DNA of 64,000 nt from Panax quinquefolius. Taxonomy: Eukaryota > Streptophyta > Magnoliopsida > Apiales > Araliaceae. Under the pieces are notes generated by a model. That model was not told the DNA's origin, ran no database searches, and saw only the letters and a list, made by a program, of their open reading frames with translations. The stretch covers positions 9,418,311-9,482,310 of the forward strand of contig CM035170.1 in the NCBI GenBank assembly GCA_020205615.1, written 5' to 3'. A program made the translations under genes and the position numbers. Below, in pieces: positions 1-11,338 of this stretch; within the stretch, counting starts at the first letter, position 1; every line of letters begins with the position of its first letter.

Positions 1-144
1 TCTATCTCATATATTGCAGGGAGGACATATAGAATATAATGCTCACTGTACCTAATTTGAAAAATAATCTATTAGATTATTACTACTATAGCATAGACCT
101 TAACCAATACATCAAGTACGCGAATCAACAAATTTGGCCACTCA
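1..144. other. Flank to the left of element H
   Basis: AT-rich sequence before the first recognisable LTR end. I see no open frame, repeat unit or similarity to the other elements in the window. It may be the target of H or part of an older element. Confidence 0.3.
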
Positions 145-724
145 TGTGACGCCCCCAAAACAAGTATACATCACCCATCTTGGGTCGTCAGATACATACT
201 ACATAAATCCAAATACAACTTAATTATACAACAGGCGTGTAAAATACGATAAAACATAGCTGAAAGTTTAAACAAGAATATTGTCATCTAGACAATATCC
301 ACACTCAATGGAGTCCTCATTACAATTATTATCACATTATTCCGTAGAATAGTGAGGACTACTAAAGCCACTTATACTGAGCCGTCACTCCATTCCCCGA
401 CTCGTCCCAGCTATATTCTCATTTCCTGAAGAGAATAATGAAAGAAAGGGCTAGCTCAACTAGCCCAGTAAGAAATATTATGACTAAGATAATGCAGAAT
501 AAATTATTTTTAGCCTTCAACAGTATAACAACTGATATAATACAATAGACAACAAGTTTTAGATCAACAATCGCAGTGAGAATAAGCAATCCATTAGAAG
601 AGTCAAGTAGAGCATAAAATCTACTATCTTCTATGATTTAAAAAGTTTTTCATCAACTTTATCGCTGAGACTCAGCTTAATAAATAATCCACATCATCGA
701 ATCATCACTGCACTACGACCAAGG

Positions 725-910
725 ATATTCATGTAATCATAAATGGTCATGATTATACCGAATAATCCCTGGTTATAATCATACCAATAATTGTTCATCA
801 ATGCACTACACTACGGGCCAATGATGACTTTTACCACATCATCTATAACATTACGAGTCATGATTATACCGAATGATCCATGGTCATAATCATACCAATA
901 AACAGTTCAT
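725..910. repeat. Imperfect tandem duplication in H LTR
   Basis: A segment with 'ggtcatgattataccgaat' and 'ataatcataccaataa' occurs twice, near 743-800 and 856-905. The period is about 110 bases. Both copies end at a 'ttcat' motif that leads into the CTTTG repeats. Confidence 0.6.
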
Positions 911-917
911 TTATGCA

Positions 918-1030
918 CATAAGCCAAAGATACTCATCAATCAATAGTTCATCTTTGCACGTAAGCCAAAGATATACAACTATAAAATCAATAATCAACA
1001 GTCTATCTTTGCACGTAAGCCAAAGATGAC
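918..1030. repeat. CTTTG hairpin repeats in H LTR
   Basis: Units of the form ATCTTTGCAC-N-GCCAAAGAT occur at about 950-975 and 1003-1030, with a degenerate unit near 915-932. The ends ATCTTTG and CAAAGAT are inverted repeats, so each unit can fold into a short hairpin. The same unit recurs in the LTRs of E, F, G and I. Confidence 0.7.
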
Positions 1031-1240
1031 TTTCATCACAATATAAGCATGAGGATGATGACAATGACATAATAATTCAATAAAACAAGTTCAAGGATAA
1101 ATTTTAAAGATTTATAATTTAATTTATCCAGAAATCAATAACGTCCAAATTGTCAACATGATACTGCTTTGTGGAGTAAAATTCAATAATAATATTCATG
1201 TACCAAAAATAATTTGGACAGAAAAGAAATATATTTTTCG

Positions 1241-1456
1241 GGTGAATAGTAGCCATGAATAGTACTTTGGGAATAGTACCTCGTGGATAGCACCCCGACA
1301 TGAAAAGTACCCCAAATAACCGAGTGAATAATATTCGGGTGAATAGTAATTTGGGTGAATAGTAACCCGTGAATAGTACTCTGACACGAAAAGTGCCCCG
1401 AATACCCGAGTGAATAATACTAGAGTGAATAGTAACCGGGTGAATAGTAACTCGTA
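1241..1456. repeat. GAATAGT short tandem array in H LTR
   Basis: More than a dozen imperfect copies of a 12-16 base unit built on GTGAATAGTA(A/C)(C/T). Long open frames here on the minus strand come only from the stop-free repeat. Matching arrays occur in E, F and G at the same relative place in the LTR. Confidence 0.8.
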
Positions 1457-1554
1457 AATAAAATACCAAATAAAATGATATTTCATGACTAGTACAAAAG
1501 AAATGATATCTCATACGAGTATAATAGAATATACGAAATTGCAAATGGATTTTC

Positions 1555-1936
1555 ACCCGTCATGCGGTAATCCACGTAGATAGATCATTTTCACAATTTA
1601 ATAAAGAATGAATACGAATGATCATTCACCATGCATGCGGTAATCCACATAGACATGTTATTCCAATAGAATAATAAAGAATGGAATAACAACATAATTC
1701 ACCAGGCATGCGATCGAATCGCATGCATGAAAGTTACTCCAATGTAATAATAAATAATGGAACTGAATCAAATGCGTAATACGCATAGACAAGATATTCC
1801 AACAGAATAATAAAGAATGGAACCAGGTCATGCGTAATCCGCACAGACAAGATATTCCAACATAATAATAAAGAATGGAATAACAGAAGAATTTCACCAT
1901 GTATGCGGTACTTCGCATAGACAGGTTATTCTAACA
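1555..1936. repeat. ~65-bp tandem array in H LTR, interrupted by D
   Basis: About six units start with a CATGCG...CGCATAGAC-like segment and end in 'attccaacataataataaagaatggaa'-type sequence (about 1557, 1632, 1690, 1772, 1829 and 1902). The sixth unit is broken by D after 'ttctaaca' and finishes at 59801 with CAACATAATAATAAAG. Several units contain a small palindrome around TGCG/CGCA. Confidence 0.75.
1932..1936. other. Left target-site duplication of D (TAACA)
   Basis: TAACA abuts the first TG of D. CAACA abuts its last CA at 59801-59805, a match of four in five. The uninterrupted repeat units of H read CAACATAATAATAAAG, which shows the target was CAACA and that the left copy later changed C to T. 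Confidence 0.75.
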
Positions 1937-4900
1937 TGTTAATTCCTAGAGGGCACAATAGATCTAGAAGGGGGGTTGAATAGATCCTTTTTATTTCAAA
2001 TACTTTTCTGGTTTATATTATATTGTTCATAATTAACATATGACAAACATACGAATCTTTTCAAGCACAACGGAATAAGTAAAAGATCCCCTTCATTGAT
2101 ATATTCATAATCATACATACATTGTTCGTTGAGTAAGTTTAGTTGTAAGCAGTTAAAACATACATAGCAGTTATAGTACATAATGTAAATGACATAATGT
2201 AAAAGACACAAGGGGTTTTAAGTGGTTCAGAGACTCAAGCTCCTAATCCACTCTTCTCCTTTCAACTAGCAGGATTTCCACTAAGGAAGGCGCAAAGACC
2301 CTAAGTCACTAAGATTCCTTGAGGCCGGCTGACCTTGGGACTTTAGTTCACTAAAAACTCTTCAAGGCCAGCAGCCTTGGGACTCCTCTAGTTCCCTAGG
2401 AACTCTTCAAGCCCAGCAGGCTTGGAACTTCGTTTAGTCCCTCCGAACAAGGACTCTTCTGGCCCTACTTTGTTTAGTCCCTTCGGATAAGGACCCCTCA
2501 GGCCCTGGCTTTATTGAGTTGTTGTTGGATTCGGTGCTGAGCTGCTAAGATGTCTTCATGCTCTGAACATCTTCTATCCTTAGCGACTTGGCTTGATCAT
2601 CTTTGAAGTGCAAATGTTGAGTGTTGCATGATGCTCGACTTCTTGATTACTCAACCACTTGGATGACCCTTTATGAACCGCCTTGAAGATCCTTCTCCTT
2701 GGTACTTGATGGTCGCACATGATAGGCTTCTAAGATGACCGTAAGCTCTTCTGTTAGTACTTAGAAGCTTTTTATGCTTGACACCAAGATGGCATTTGTG
2801 ATCTCCCTTCTTGCTACTTGATGCCTTCTCATGATGGACTTGCTAAGATGATCAGTAGGCTCTTCTCTATTGTACTTAGAGTCTTTCCATGATGGACATC
2901 AAGATGACATGATACTCTTCTTTCTCTAGGCAGTTCAGAACACTCTTTAAGTAGTAGAACTCTCACTTCTACATTGAAGAACTCTTACTTCTACTTCTTT
3001 CTTTGCATGTCTCTGAGTGTTCTTGGTGGATCGTAGAATGAGCCTTCGGACTCACTATCTCACATGGTTTAGATCAGTCCACCTTCTCTCCAAAACTGAC
3101 AATTGTTGCAACCTACGATCTTTGAAGCTCTTCTAGATTTTATACTCCTTTCCAATCCTTCCGTTGGAAAGTAGCCGTTGAAGGCTATTCAAATATCTTC
3201 ACAGATCTCGAGTTGCTTGAGGTAGACTGCTTGATGTGACATGTCATACTTTTTACGATGCTACGATCCACTGCTTTCACCTACCTCGCGATGTATCACT
3301 TCAATATCTTGGTCAGGTTGAAAACTTTATTACCTCTTTCTGATTTCTCGATCAGAGGTTGTCCTATTGCATCGATGCTCTCAATAAGCACTTGACCTAA
3401 TATTACCCTTCAGATTGAACCTTTGTCAATGCTTCAGTCTTTAGCTATTCGAGCTCTACGATTCTGATGCACGTCTTTAAGGACCCGATCGTAGTGTCTT
3501 GTTGAGTGTTGCTCATTGACTGGTAGAGTTAACACTATGATCTTGAAGAGTGTTGATTGGATCTTTAATGTGGAACACCTCTTCCTTGTATTGTGCAGTG
3601 CTTCATTACTTCTGTTTGCTTTGACTGTTCTCAGATACTGATGGCCTAATTCCTGGCTCTGGTCCCCTTCTGAATATCAAGACACCTCAGATTTATGGCA
3701 CGTTCAGCTTGCTTTCTCCTTGTGATCTCCCGTTCACTTATCATCAATGAACTGACCCTGCACTTAATCACTTTAGCCTTGCTTTTCAGAAGCTAAACAG
3801 TATCTCGGTTCACCTTCCATCAGTTCCTTCTTTGTTTGGCAAACACTACGATCTTGGTTGCTTCCAAGATCGTTGTCTTCTGTTCACTTGATAGCTACTG
3901 CATTAGCTGACTTTCCTTAGTCAGCTTCTGAAGTCTTCTTTGGATCTCCTTGTGGAAGACTTCATCACGAATAGCCTTAAAACTCAATCTTGATGCTGAT
4001 TGGGTTGGTGCTTAGATCTTTTATTAGCTTGCATGCCATTCGTTGAGTGCTCTCTGGTTCCCTTAAGGTGGAATGCATCTTTGTAGTGACAACCAGAGGC
4101 TTCGTTCCTTTGGATATTCTGGGAGTGCTCATTTATTGAGAACCGTATATGCTCTACGATTCTGACTTGGCATTGTGAGCACTTATGTTGAGGTCGTAGT
4201 TCTGCACTCTACGATTCAGCTTCGGCTGGTGTAGACACTACGATCCCGAGATCAGATCTTGACACTTTACAATTTTTGTCTTGTGCTTGTTGTCTTCATC
4301 TGATCTTGCTTGACTACGATCTCTGCATGTAATCAATAGACTCTACGAACTCAGAGTGTGATCTACGATCCTTGACTTGGTTTCGGCATCAGTAGACTCT
4401 ACGACTCTGAGTGTAGTCTATATTTATGTCTTGGCTAGGTAGGTTGTCTCTACGATTCTGAACATGACTTCCTCAGCACACTACGATCCCGAGGAAGATC
4501 TACTCGACACACTAAGGTCCTTCTTCGTTTCCCCTGGCAGTCTACGAACTCCGAGATCTACTATCTTGCATACTCCTATTCTGCCTCGATAGCTCTCGAG
4601 TTAACCTTGACTCTCCTGGCAGACTACGACTTCTGGTGCAGTGCTCGACGATCAGACAAACCTATCTATTACATCAAAAGATCAACCTAACAAGCTTGAT
4701 CTTTCTATATTTATAGTCCTTGTACATCATAACTTTTTAAGGGCTTTACAAAGCTGTTTTGCTTATGTAGGATTAACCTAACATATTTGATCAATTCATG
4801 CTAAGTCCTTGTACATATATTTCTATTATCTATCAAAGGACTTTACATCTTTTCTTAATGCAAGCATACTTGCATATTCATTCACATATATATCATAATC

Positions 4901-4947
4901 AAATCATATATTAAATAGGAATATCATTCACATGTTTATTCCTAACA
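1937..4947 (-). repeat. D 3' LTR (left copy)
   Basis: Matches 56785-59800 along its whole length with scattered substitutions and small indels. Both copies share the 'gggcacaatagatctagaag' start and the 'cacatgtttattcct' end. The part near 3110-4640 holds about fifteen CTACGA(T/A) motifs. A 71-codon minus frame at 1996-2211 recurs in the other LTR simply because the LTRs are copies. Confidence 0.9.
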
Positions 4948-4962
4948 ATCTCCCCCTATTTG
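4948..4962 (-). other. D polypurine tract
   Basis: On the minus strand AAATAGGGGGAGAT lies directly before the 3' LTR start TGTTAGGAATAA. This is the expected place and composition for the plus-strand primer of an LTR element. Confidence 0.85.
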
Positions 4963-5148
4963 ATTATGAATGAATCTTATATACAGTGAGCAGCTGTATT
5001 TCTAAAATAGATAATTATAAATGTCATTTATATTGATATGGCAATTTATATATTAAGACATTCTATATTCTGGATCCAGAACATACCTAACTAGTTAGAG
5101 ATGTACCTCTTTGGCTCCTTGTATGTTTCCAGGATGTTTCTTGATCAG
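4963..5148 (-). other. D 3' untranslated segment
   Basis: AT-rich sequence between the end of the broken frame and the PPT. No motif is recognised. Confidence 0.5.
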
Positions 5149-8100
5149 CTATTCATCTGATTGTTCTTCTTGTTCTTGCTCCCCCTGAGATGATGACCTT
5201 CTATCTATGCTTGGCTCCCTTTCAGCTTCTTTCTGATCATGCTCTCCCTCAGACTCTGCGATCATGGGATCATCATCTTTTGGCTCCCCCTCAGATGATG
5301 ATACTCTTTCTGCAGCTGATGTCTTCTTTGATTTCTTTTCTTCTATCCCTCTGCTCTTCTTTGAGTGCCTCTTTCTCTTCTTGCTCTTCCTCTTTCTATG
5401 CCTCTTTTTCTCCCCATTTTTGTCATCAATCATTTGAGAGAACTGCTCCATGTTGGACATAAGCTGCTCCATTAGGTAGGAGGAGTTGACAACTTCAAAC
5501 TTGAGTTCCTGCTGGGCTAACTCAAGTTGCACTGAGAAAGACTATTTTAGGTCGTCAATCTTGTTAGACAGGGCTTGGATCTGCTCTTCATTGGTCTTCT
5601 GAATTCGTAGAGCATCCGCTTTCTCTTGTAGATGGCTTTCTCGATAGATGTTCTCTCTCTTGGAGTTTGAGAGATACATCGACCATAGTAACTTGAAGCT
5701 TGTCTTTGGAAGGAATTATCTCCTCTTTATCGCTACCGGGATTCTTCATTGGCGAGATATTTTCTCGCTTAGATCATCAGAACTCTTCTATAGTTCCTGC
5801 TCCAAAGTAGTTTGATCCTTTTGTTGGGCAGCAGCTGGTTGAGCATTAGTTTGGACTCCACTATTTTCATTCTTAGACAGTTTTTGAAAGTCTGAAGAAT
5901 CTGAATGATCGTTGAGTTCCAATCACTGTGTGAGGATGAGGGAATGTCAGATAGTAGTGCTTGAGCATAAGAAGGCTTCTGGTTTTAGGCTTGAACATCA
6001 TCAGCAGTAGAGTGAACAAACTCTACGATCAACTCCTTAGTTATGACTCTTCGTCCTTCAGAGTCCACTCTACGATCGTAGGGGATATAGTGATTGCCAG
6101 ACTGTCGATAGACTTTGAAGTGGGGCTGGTCTTTGATCAGTTTGGTGGCAAACTTCTTTTCTCTTGGAAAGTTCTGAGCCACTAGTTCCATGCTTGGGAA
6201 GAGAGAGAAGCACCAGCTGAGATAGCTTCCATCTCCTTCAGTGTGAGCCTTTAGCCATGGCATCCACTGGAAGAACCATCTCATCCAGAAGTCGTCGAAT
6301 TTTGGAGAGAATGGTTGAGCAGTCTAGCTCCATATTGTTCCAGTTTTTGGCTATGTCAAAGGTAGTCATTCTTACTACCTTGAGTTGCTCATTTCTATAG
6401 GTCACCCATCTCTCTGATGGAGCATCTGGTAAGTCATTTGAAACTTCCACTACGATCCTTCTGCTAAATCTTGCAGGAGATAGAACTGGATAATCTTCTT
6501 GTTCGTCTGCTTTCTGAGGTACAAAACCAGAATCTTCTTTAATCTCTTCTCTCTCGGAGCCTGAACTTTCTTGATCATTTTCAGCAGAGAATTCCTCTTG
6601 CTGCATTTCATTCTCAGAACTTTCTTCAGCAAGATCTTCAGATTCATCTTCTTCATTGCTGGTTTCTTCTTCAGCATTTTCTCCCTGGGATACAGACTCA
6701 TCATCACTCAATTCAATCATGGCATTTGATTGACCACTGCTCCTTTTTTAGGCAAACTTGGCTTGTAGTCTGTAGCTTTTCCTTCTTCTTGGAGGTTCAG
6801 GTTTGGGAGAGTCAGACTCTTCTTCTTCTTCAGACTTTGACTTCTCTGGTTCAGCAGACAGACTTCTTTGAGGTTCAGCACTGGTAGGGGCAGACTCTTC
6901 TTCTGTCATCTCATTAACTTTTGATTCGTCATGGGGGCTTTCTGGATTTGAAGGGGCATTCTCTTCTTCTCTTAGAACAACATTGTCTGACCCATTATCT
7001 GGGCTTATTGGGACAGTTGCAGTTGGGAATGCAATTGGGTCATTTCGAATTTCTTCTTCATCATCAGAGTGTCTACTCTAAAAATTAGCCACAGGGCTTG
7101 AGCATTCCTCTTCATCAGCAGATGCTGCAATCACATTAACTTCACCTTCATTGCTGGACTCTGCTTTGACATCTGTCTCTTTTCCTTCTGCTGACTCTAC
7201 GTCCCTTTCTTCAGCAGATGTACTATTTTGGGAAGCTGAGGCTGGTTTGTCTTCCACTTTAGCTTTGTTCTTGATCGCCCTTGAAACAACCTTCTTCTCC
7301 TCTTTGTGTTTTTATTGATTAGGACTTTTTTCTTCATTGTCCTTGTTCTTTGAGGAGACTTTTCTTGATGGAGTTTGAGCTTTCTTCACACCTCTTGATT
7401 TTTTTTTAGCTGGTGTGATTGCTGCTGGTTCAGAGTTATCAGACTCAGAGCTCTCTGCCTCTTCTTTGCAGAGGCCCTACTGTTGCTCCCAGCTGTCAGT
7501 CTTTTGTTCTCCTTAGGGTTCTTCTTCCAGTTCACAAATAATTATGGAGACATCACTTTGTGCACATTCAAAGTTTCTCCCTCATCATCCTTGATTTTCC
7601 CTCCTAGCTTCTTCTTTAGTACAATACTCAGCAGCCGACTATGAAACACCTTGGTCAGGGGTTTTTCAGTGGACTTCTTCTTCTCAACCTTTTCTACCCA
7701 CTTGGAGATCTGATCGAACAAGATAGCTCCAAAGTCGATTTGTTTCTTCAGAATTATTGCTGACATTATTTTCAACTGTTGGTCAATCACTGTGTCATGT
7801 GCAGTGTTCTTGCACAGTATGCATTTTCCAACTATTTCAGCAAGGAACTCATATTCTTCAGGAAATTCCTTCTTCTTCATGTCTTTAAAGCTAGGGTTTC
7901 TTTGGTACCCTATAACCTCCTTTACTTATTCAGTATTGACATTATCAAGGTTCTTCAGCCCTTGGTTAGGAAAGCCTAGGCATTGATTGAGGTCAGAAGA
8001 TTTTAACTTCAGAGACTGACCTTTAACCTTGGTAGTAAGGGTTTCGAAGTTGATGGAGGCATTTGAGTAGAATTCTTTAACCAGGTCGATATAGACTCGA

Positions 8101-8231
8101 GTATTTGCCTCAAGACATTCTGAGAATCCATCTTTCTTCACAAGCTCGAGAATGTCCCTGAACTTCTTTTCGGATTTCTCAAACGATTTGGTTCCGAGCT
8201 GAATGCCAGTGATTACTTGCCAGTTTTCCAT
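5149..8231 (-). pseudogene. Broken plant transposon/envelope-like protein of D
   Basis: A decayed frame of about 1000 codons runs toward the 3' LTR. It starts at 8231 (MENWQVITG) and reads to an in-frame TAA at 7926-7928. It continues in the same frame through 7880-7542, which holds a stretch with AHDTVIDQQLKIM. Later parts lie in shifted frames: 6720-6238, 6284-5985 and 5532-5149. The N-terminal part, with EFYSNA, a VKG motif and LNQCLGFP, resembles the 'putative plant transposon protein' family often carried by large plant retroelements. The middle is rich in Glu and Ser. The C-terminal part has a coiled-coil-like stretch, a dense Lys/Arg cluster (KKRHRKRKSKKRKR) typical of a nuclear signal, and an acidic tail. 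Position just before the PPT matches where envelope-like frames sit in SIRE and Athila. The family call is from memory of motifs and is moderate; function is unknown. Confidence 0.6.
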
Positions 8232-10766
8232 TTAAGCAGTTCAAAGAATGTGGGTATTTGATTTAGAGAAGTTTATAAGAGATGGCTGATTGTGATTTGG
8301 TAAGTCTCTGGAGGGTTAACTGATTTTGGCTCTTGAGAGGATTCTAGGGTTTGAAAATGGGAGGGAGAAAGGTTTGAAATTGTCTTTAAGGAAATTCCTT
8401 CTAACTCTGCATAGTCAGTGATGTGTCAACCGTCCATTGGTTGCACGTTGCCTAGTAATGAGCTGTAACTCCCCATAACTTTTTAGTTAGATATTTCCTT
8501 TTAGAAGAGTAGTCGTTTAAATGACGTGGCTCTGACCGTTGACCTTTTGATTCGTAGAGTAGCATGATAAAAGCGACTATGGACTCTACAATTCCTTTGT
8601 TGACTCAACGATCAACTTTTGAGAGATCTTTGCGATGGATGGCTTTGTCTTTTATCCTTACTTTGATGCAAGATAGCTCAATCACTGATGTATTCGAACT
8701 TTTCTCCTCACCTTGAATAATTTAGCAAATGTCTCATTTTCCAACCTCCTTGTGAACTGGAGTACCCTTTGGTAGGACTATGATCGTCGAGTTGTATTCT
8801 ACGATCGCTGAGGTTGTACTACGATCGTTGAGGTAGCACTACGATCGTTGAGGTTGCACTGCGATCGCTTAGTTCTCTTCAAACTCAATTCTACGATCGT
8901 TGACTGACTTTGTCCTTGAGATGAACTAGATCAAACATTCCTTCTGGGTCAAGGTATCTCAGGAAGGGCCAACCTCTTAGAGTGAGCTAAGGGACAGGTT
9001 TGTCCCTGAGGCGCTCTCCAGATGCAATGCTATGACAGTGATTTTCAATGACATCTCATTCGACCTTTTCTGATTGGGAGTTCTTCTACCAGCTTTAGAC
9101 AACTGCATTGCTGAAATCGTGGTGTCCTCCTCGCTTTACACTACGATCATATGTTTGATCGTAGGCACTTCCACGATTATGGGTTGGGTGGTGAAAGGTT
9201 ATCGATGAAATGCGTTTTGAGACGTTCCTACTGACTATGAGTCTTCATTTGGTTCATCAGCCACAAATTTTTGGGACTCTGTAGCTGGTACAACTTTTCA
9301 TAGTATATCTCAGTGTTGTTGTTCCTTAACAGATCACTGCTCCCTCATTATTGACGCTGTCTTCCCAGATGGATGTGATTCCCTCTTCTTCAGGTTCATT
9401 TGAAGACAGCCTTGCATATCTCCTTCTGACTGGAATCTCCATCATCACTTAGATCTCCTTGTATCGTAGAGATGAGTATTTTCAGGACTGATAACTCTAC
9501 GATTATTTGACAGCACTACGAACGTAGTCTTCTTTGACAGTTGTGTTTGTGAAGTTCTGCTCTCGCAATAAGTTCCTCTTGAATGATGCTCGATAATCTT
9601 CTGTTATGAGCTTCCTTGAGGATTCTTCTCATATAGCATTCTTGACTGGCTTTTGAGCGCATAAGACCCTTTCCTTCTTTGGCTGAATGACTTGCTTCCA
9701 TATACAGATTAGCAGCCATGTGAGCTTCATTCTGATTAGCTCAGAGGGTCTTCAAGGACAGGCTTGGACATATAGGAATTTTGTCAAAATCAATTCTAAA
9801 CAGTCATTGGCCTTCTGCTGGTTGAGTCTTCTTGACTGAAGTCTTCTGCTTCATCATTCCTTAGTGTGGTCAAACTAACAAGTACCTGCAGGTTTAATTA
9901 TATTTCTAATTTTGGTACCCATAATTAAATGGGTCCTGCTAGGTTAGTTTTCTAAACCCATGTTCCTCTCATTTGGATATTCATCATATTTATCACCAAC
10001 AGACATATTCATGCATGCAACTATCTTAAGATAATACATTTTGAGATGCACGGTGAGTGTGTGTAGGATTTGACATTAAATAACCCACTCATTATCTATG
10101 ATGGATTCATCATTTACTGGGTTATGTTCACAATGTTTAAGAGTTCACAGAGTGGGAATCAACTCTACGATTTAGGAGTATCTAGTTGATTCATTGAGGT
10201 GATCAGTTTCTACGAATCAGAAAGATCCTCTTGCAGAACTGATCATACTATGTGTGTTGTCAAACACTTAGAACCTAGGCTTGTACATACATACTAACCC
10301 ACCAGCAAAGATTACTTCACATAAAGTTTATTTGGCCTGTGATGCTCTCATGACCCATTTTAGATTTCCTTCAAGATGTCATCTTTAACCTAAAACTTGG
10401 ATGGAGAGAATCTTTATAGTCATTTGAGTTTCCATCCTCAGGTTACTTTCTCTCTTCACCTTTTTAGGTAGATTATGACTCCTTGATGTATCATCTTGTT
10501 ATAATTCATAAGAAGATGCAATTATGATGTATACATTTATAATAGTGAGGAACCGTACCTTTTTACTGTCAGTTACTAAACAGTCATTTATCTTAGATAT
10601 ACTGAGTTTAGGTATGATGTGCATAGCTTTACTTTTTCTCCTGACATCTTATTGCTCTTGTTGACCTTTAGTCAATCAGTCGTGGTCTTGAAGATGTAGG
10701 CCAAGAGAATCTCAGCATTAAGATCTTTGACATCCTTTAGCTAACAGAGTTTGCACCCAGCTGTTG
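8232..10766 (-). other. D leader/internal non-coding region, distal part
   Basis: Between the AB insertion and the start of the D frame there is no convincing gene. It holds a 20-base tandem array (8779-8878) and many scattered CTACGAT motifs. An isolated 67-codon minus frame lies at 9516-9719 (starting MAANLYMEAS), with no recognisable domain. Together with 56401-56784 it would form a leader of about 2.9 kb ahead of the protein frame. Confidence 0.5.
8779..8878. repeat. 20-bp tandem array, TACGATCGTTGAGGT unit
   Basis: Five imperfect units of 20 bases (starting near 8779, 8799, 8819, 8839 and 8859) carry the core CGATCG(T/C)(T/C)GAGGT. Each core contains the palindrome CGATCG. The core motif CTACGATC is also scattered through both D LTRs. 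Confidence 0.8.
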
Positions 10767-10771
10767 GTTAA
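10767..10771. other. Left target-site duplication of AB (GTTAA)
   Basis: GTTAA precedes the first TG of the composite. GTTGA follows its last CA at 56396-56400, a match of four in five. No comparable duplication flanks the middle LTR, so the three-LTR unit behaves as one insertion. Confidence 0.7.
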
Positions 10772-11134
10772 TGATGAGTGAATTTTATACTCATAATTGA
10801 GTGCATTTGAACTTAATCTTTTGGATGTTTTTAAATGTTTATGTCTATTCATGTATGTTTTATGTTGTTTTGTAGGAAATGGGACAAAAGTTACTTGGAT
10901 CGACGTTTGGGGTGGCTAGATGCGCGTTTTCGGCTTGCCATTTACACAGCAGTCACTTCAGAGCCTATTTGAATATTGTTCCAGACCTTATTTCGACAAA
11001 CTCAAAGAATGAAAGTTGAATATCTACTTCTCCTCTTTCCGAAACTTCTTGAATCATCAAAATCAGAGTTCGGACGAAGAAGTTATGGCCATTTTCCCAA
11101 AAGACATCGGAGCAGAAAATATCAGAACATGTGC

Positions 11135-11230
11135 CAGCGCCGGGGCGCCCAAATCAGGCCTATTTACAGCGCCGGGGCACTAGGGGGCAGAATCCCAGCG
11201 CCATGCCCAGCGCTGGGGCACTGGGGAAGT
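11135..11230. repeat. GC-rich AGCGC(C/T)GGGGC motif cluster in LTR
   Basis: At least three copies of CAGCGC(C/T)GGGGC sit in an otherwise AT-rich LTR. Equivalent clusters lie near 15778-15845 and 26403-26470. In element C they appear as GCGCCCCGGCGC blocks (19392-19440 and 23812-23860). Confidence 0.75.
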
Positions 11231-11330
11231 CAGTGGTCAGGCTTGAACGCATTTTGGGGCGAATTTTGACATCTTTTTGACTCCAAATTGGATTGGGTTT
11301 GTTCCTAAGCTAAAAATTGGACTTGTAACC

Positions 11331-11338
11331 TATAAATA
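11331..11338 (+). promoter_or_regulatory. TATA box, AB first LTR
   Basis: TATAAATA follows 'cttgtaacc' in every LTR of this family. It is the likely core promoter; the U3/R boundary would lie about 30 bases downstream. Confidence 0.7.

Larger units (their letters stand above)
145..1936 (-). mobile_element. Element H, left part of a chromovirus-type LTR
   Basis: The sequence opens with TGTGACGCCCCC, the same terminus as the LTRs of E, F and I. It then follows their order of landmarks: a TCCTCA/TGAGGA inverted repeat (311-355), the phrase around 450-480 matching 'agctcaactagcccag' in E, CTTTG hairpin repeats, and a GAATAGT array. By comparison with E to G the element reads on the minus strand, so this is the R-U5 side. 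The LTR is split at 1936 by element D and resumes at 59806. No coding domain of H is in the window, so the family assignment rests on LTR similarity only. Confidence 0.75.

Noticed and set aside
1119..1556. Long minus-strand frames over the GAATAGT array, with similar frames at 28367-28720, 34263-34445 and 49958-50272
   Set aside because: The repeat unit has no stop in those frames, so peptides such as LFTSYYSRV arise from the array itself. The frames differ between copies.
1658..1918. 86-codon minus frame over the 65-bp array in H
   Set aside because: Created by tandem units without stops, with the repeated words coding similar peptides.
1996..2211. 71-codon frame repeated at 56845-57060
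   Set aside because: Present twice only because D has two LTRs. It lies at the LTR end and has no known domain.
5190..5462. Plus-strand frames over D, also 7779-7986
   Set aside because: Shadows of the minus-strand protein remnant; Ser- and Leu-rich because the real strand is Glu- and Lys-rich.
10976..11269. 97-codon frame in the AB LTR, with relatives at 15654-15872, 26280-26486, 19224-19523 and 23644-23943
   Set aside because: The open frame differs between LTR copies and is broken by indels; it spans the promoter region upstream of the TATA box.
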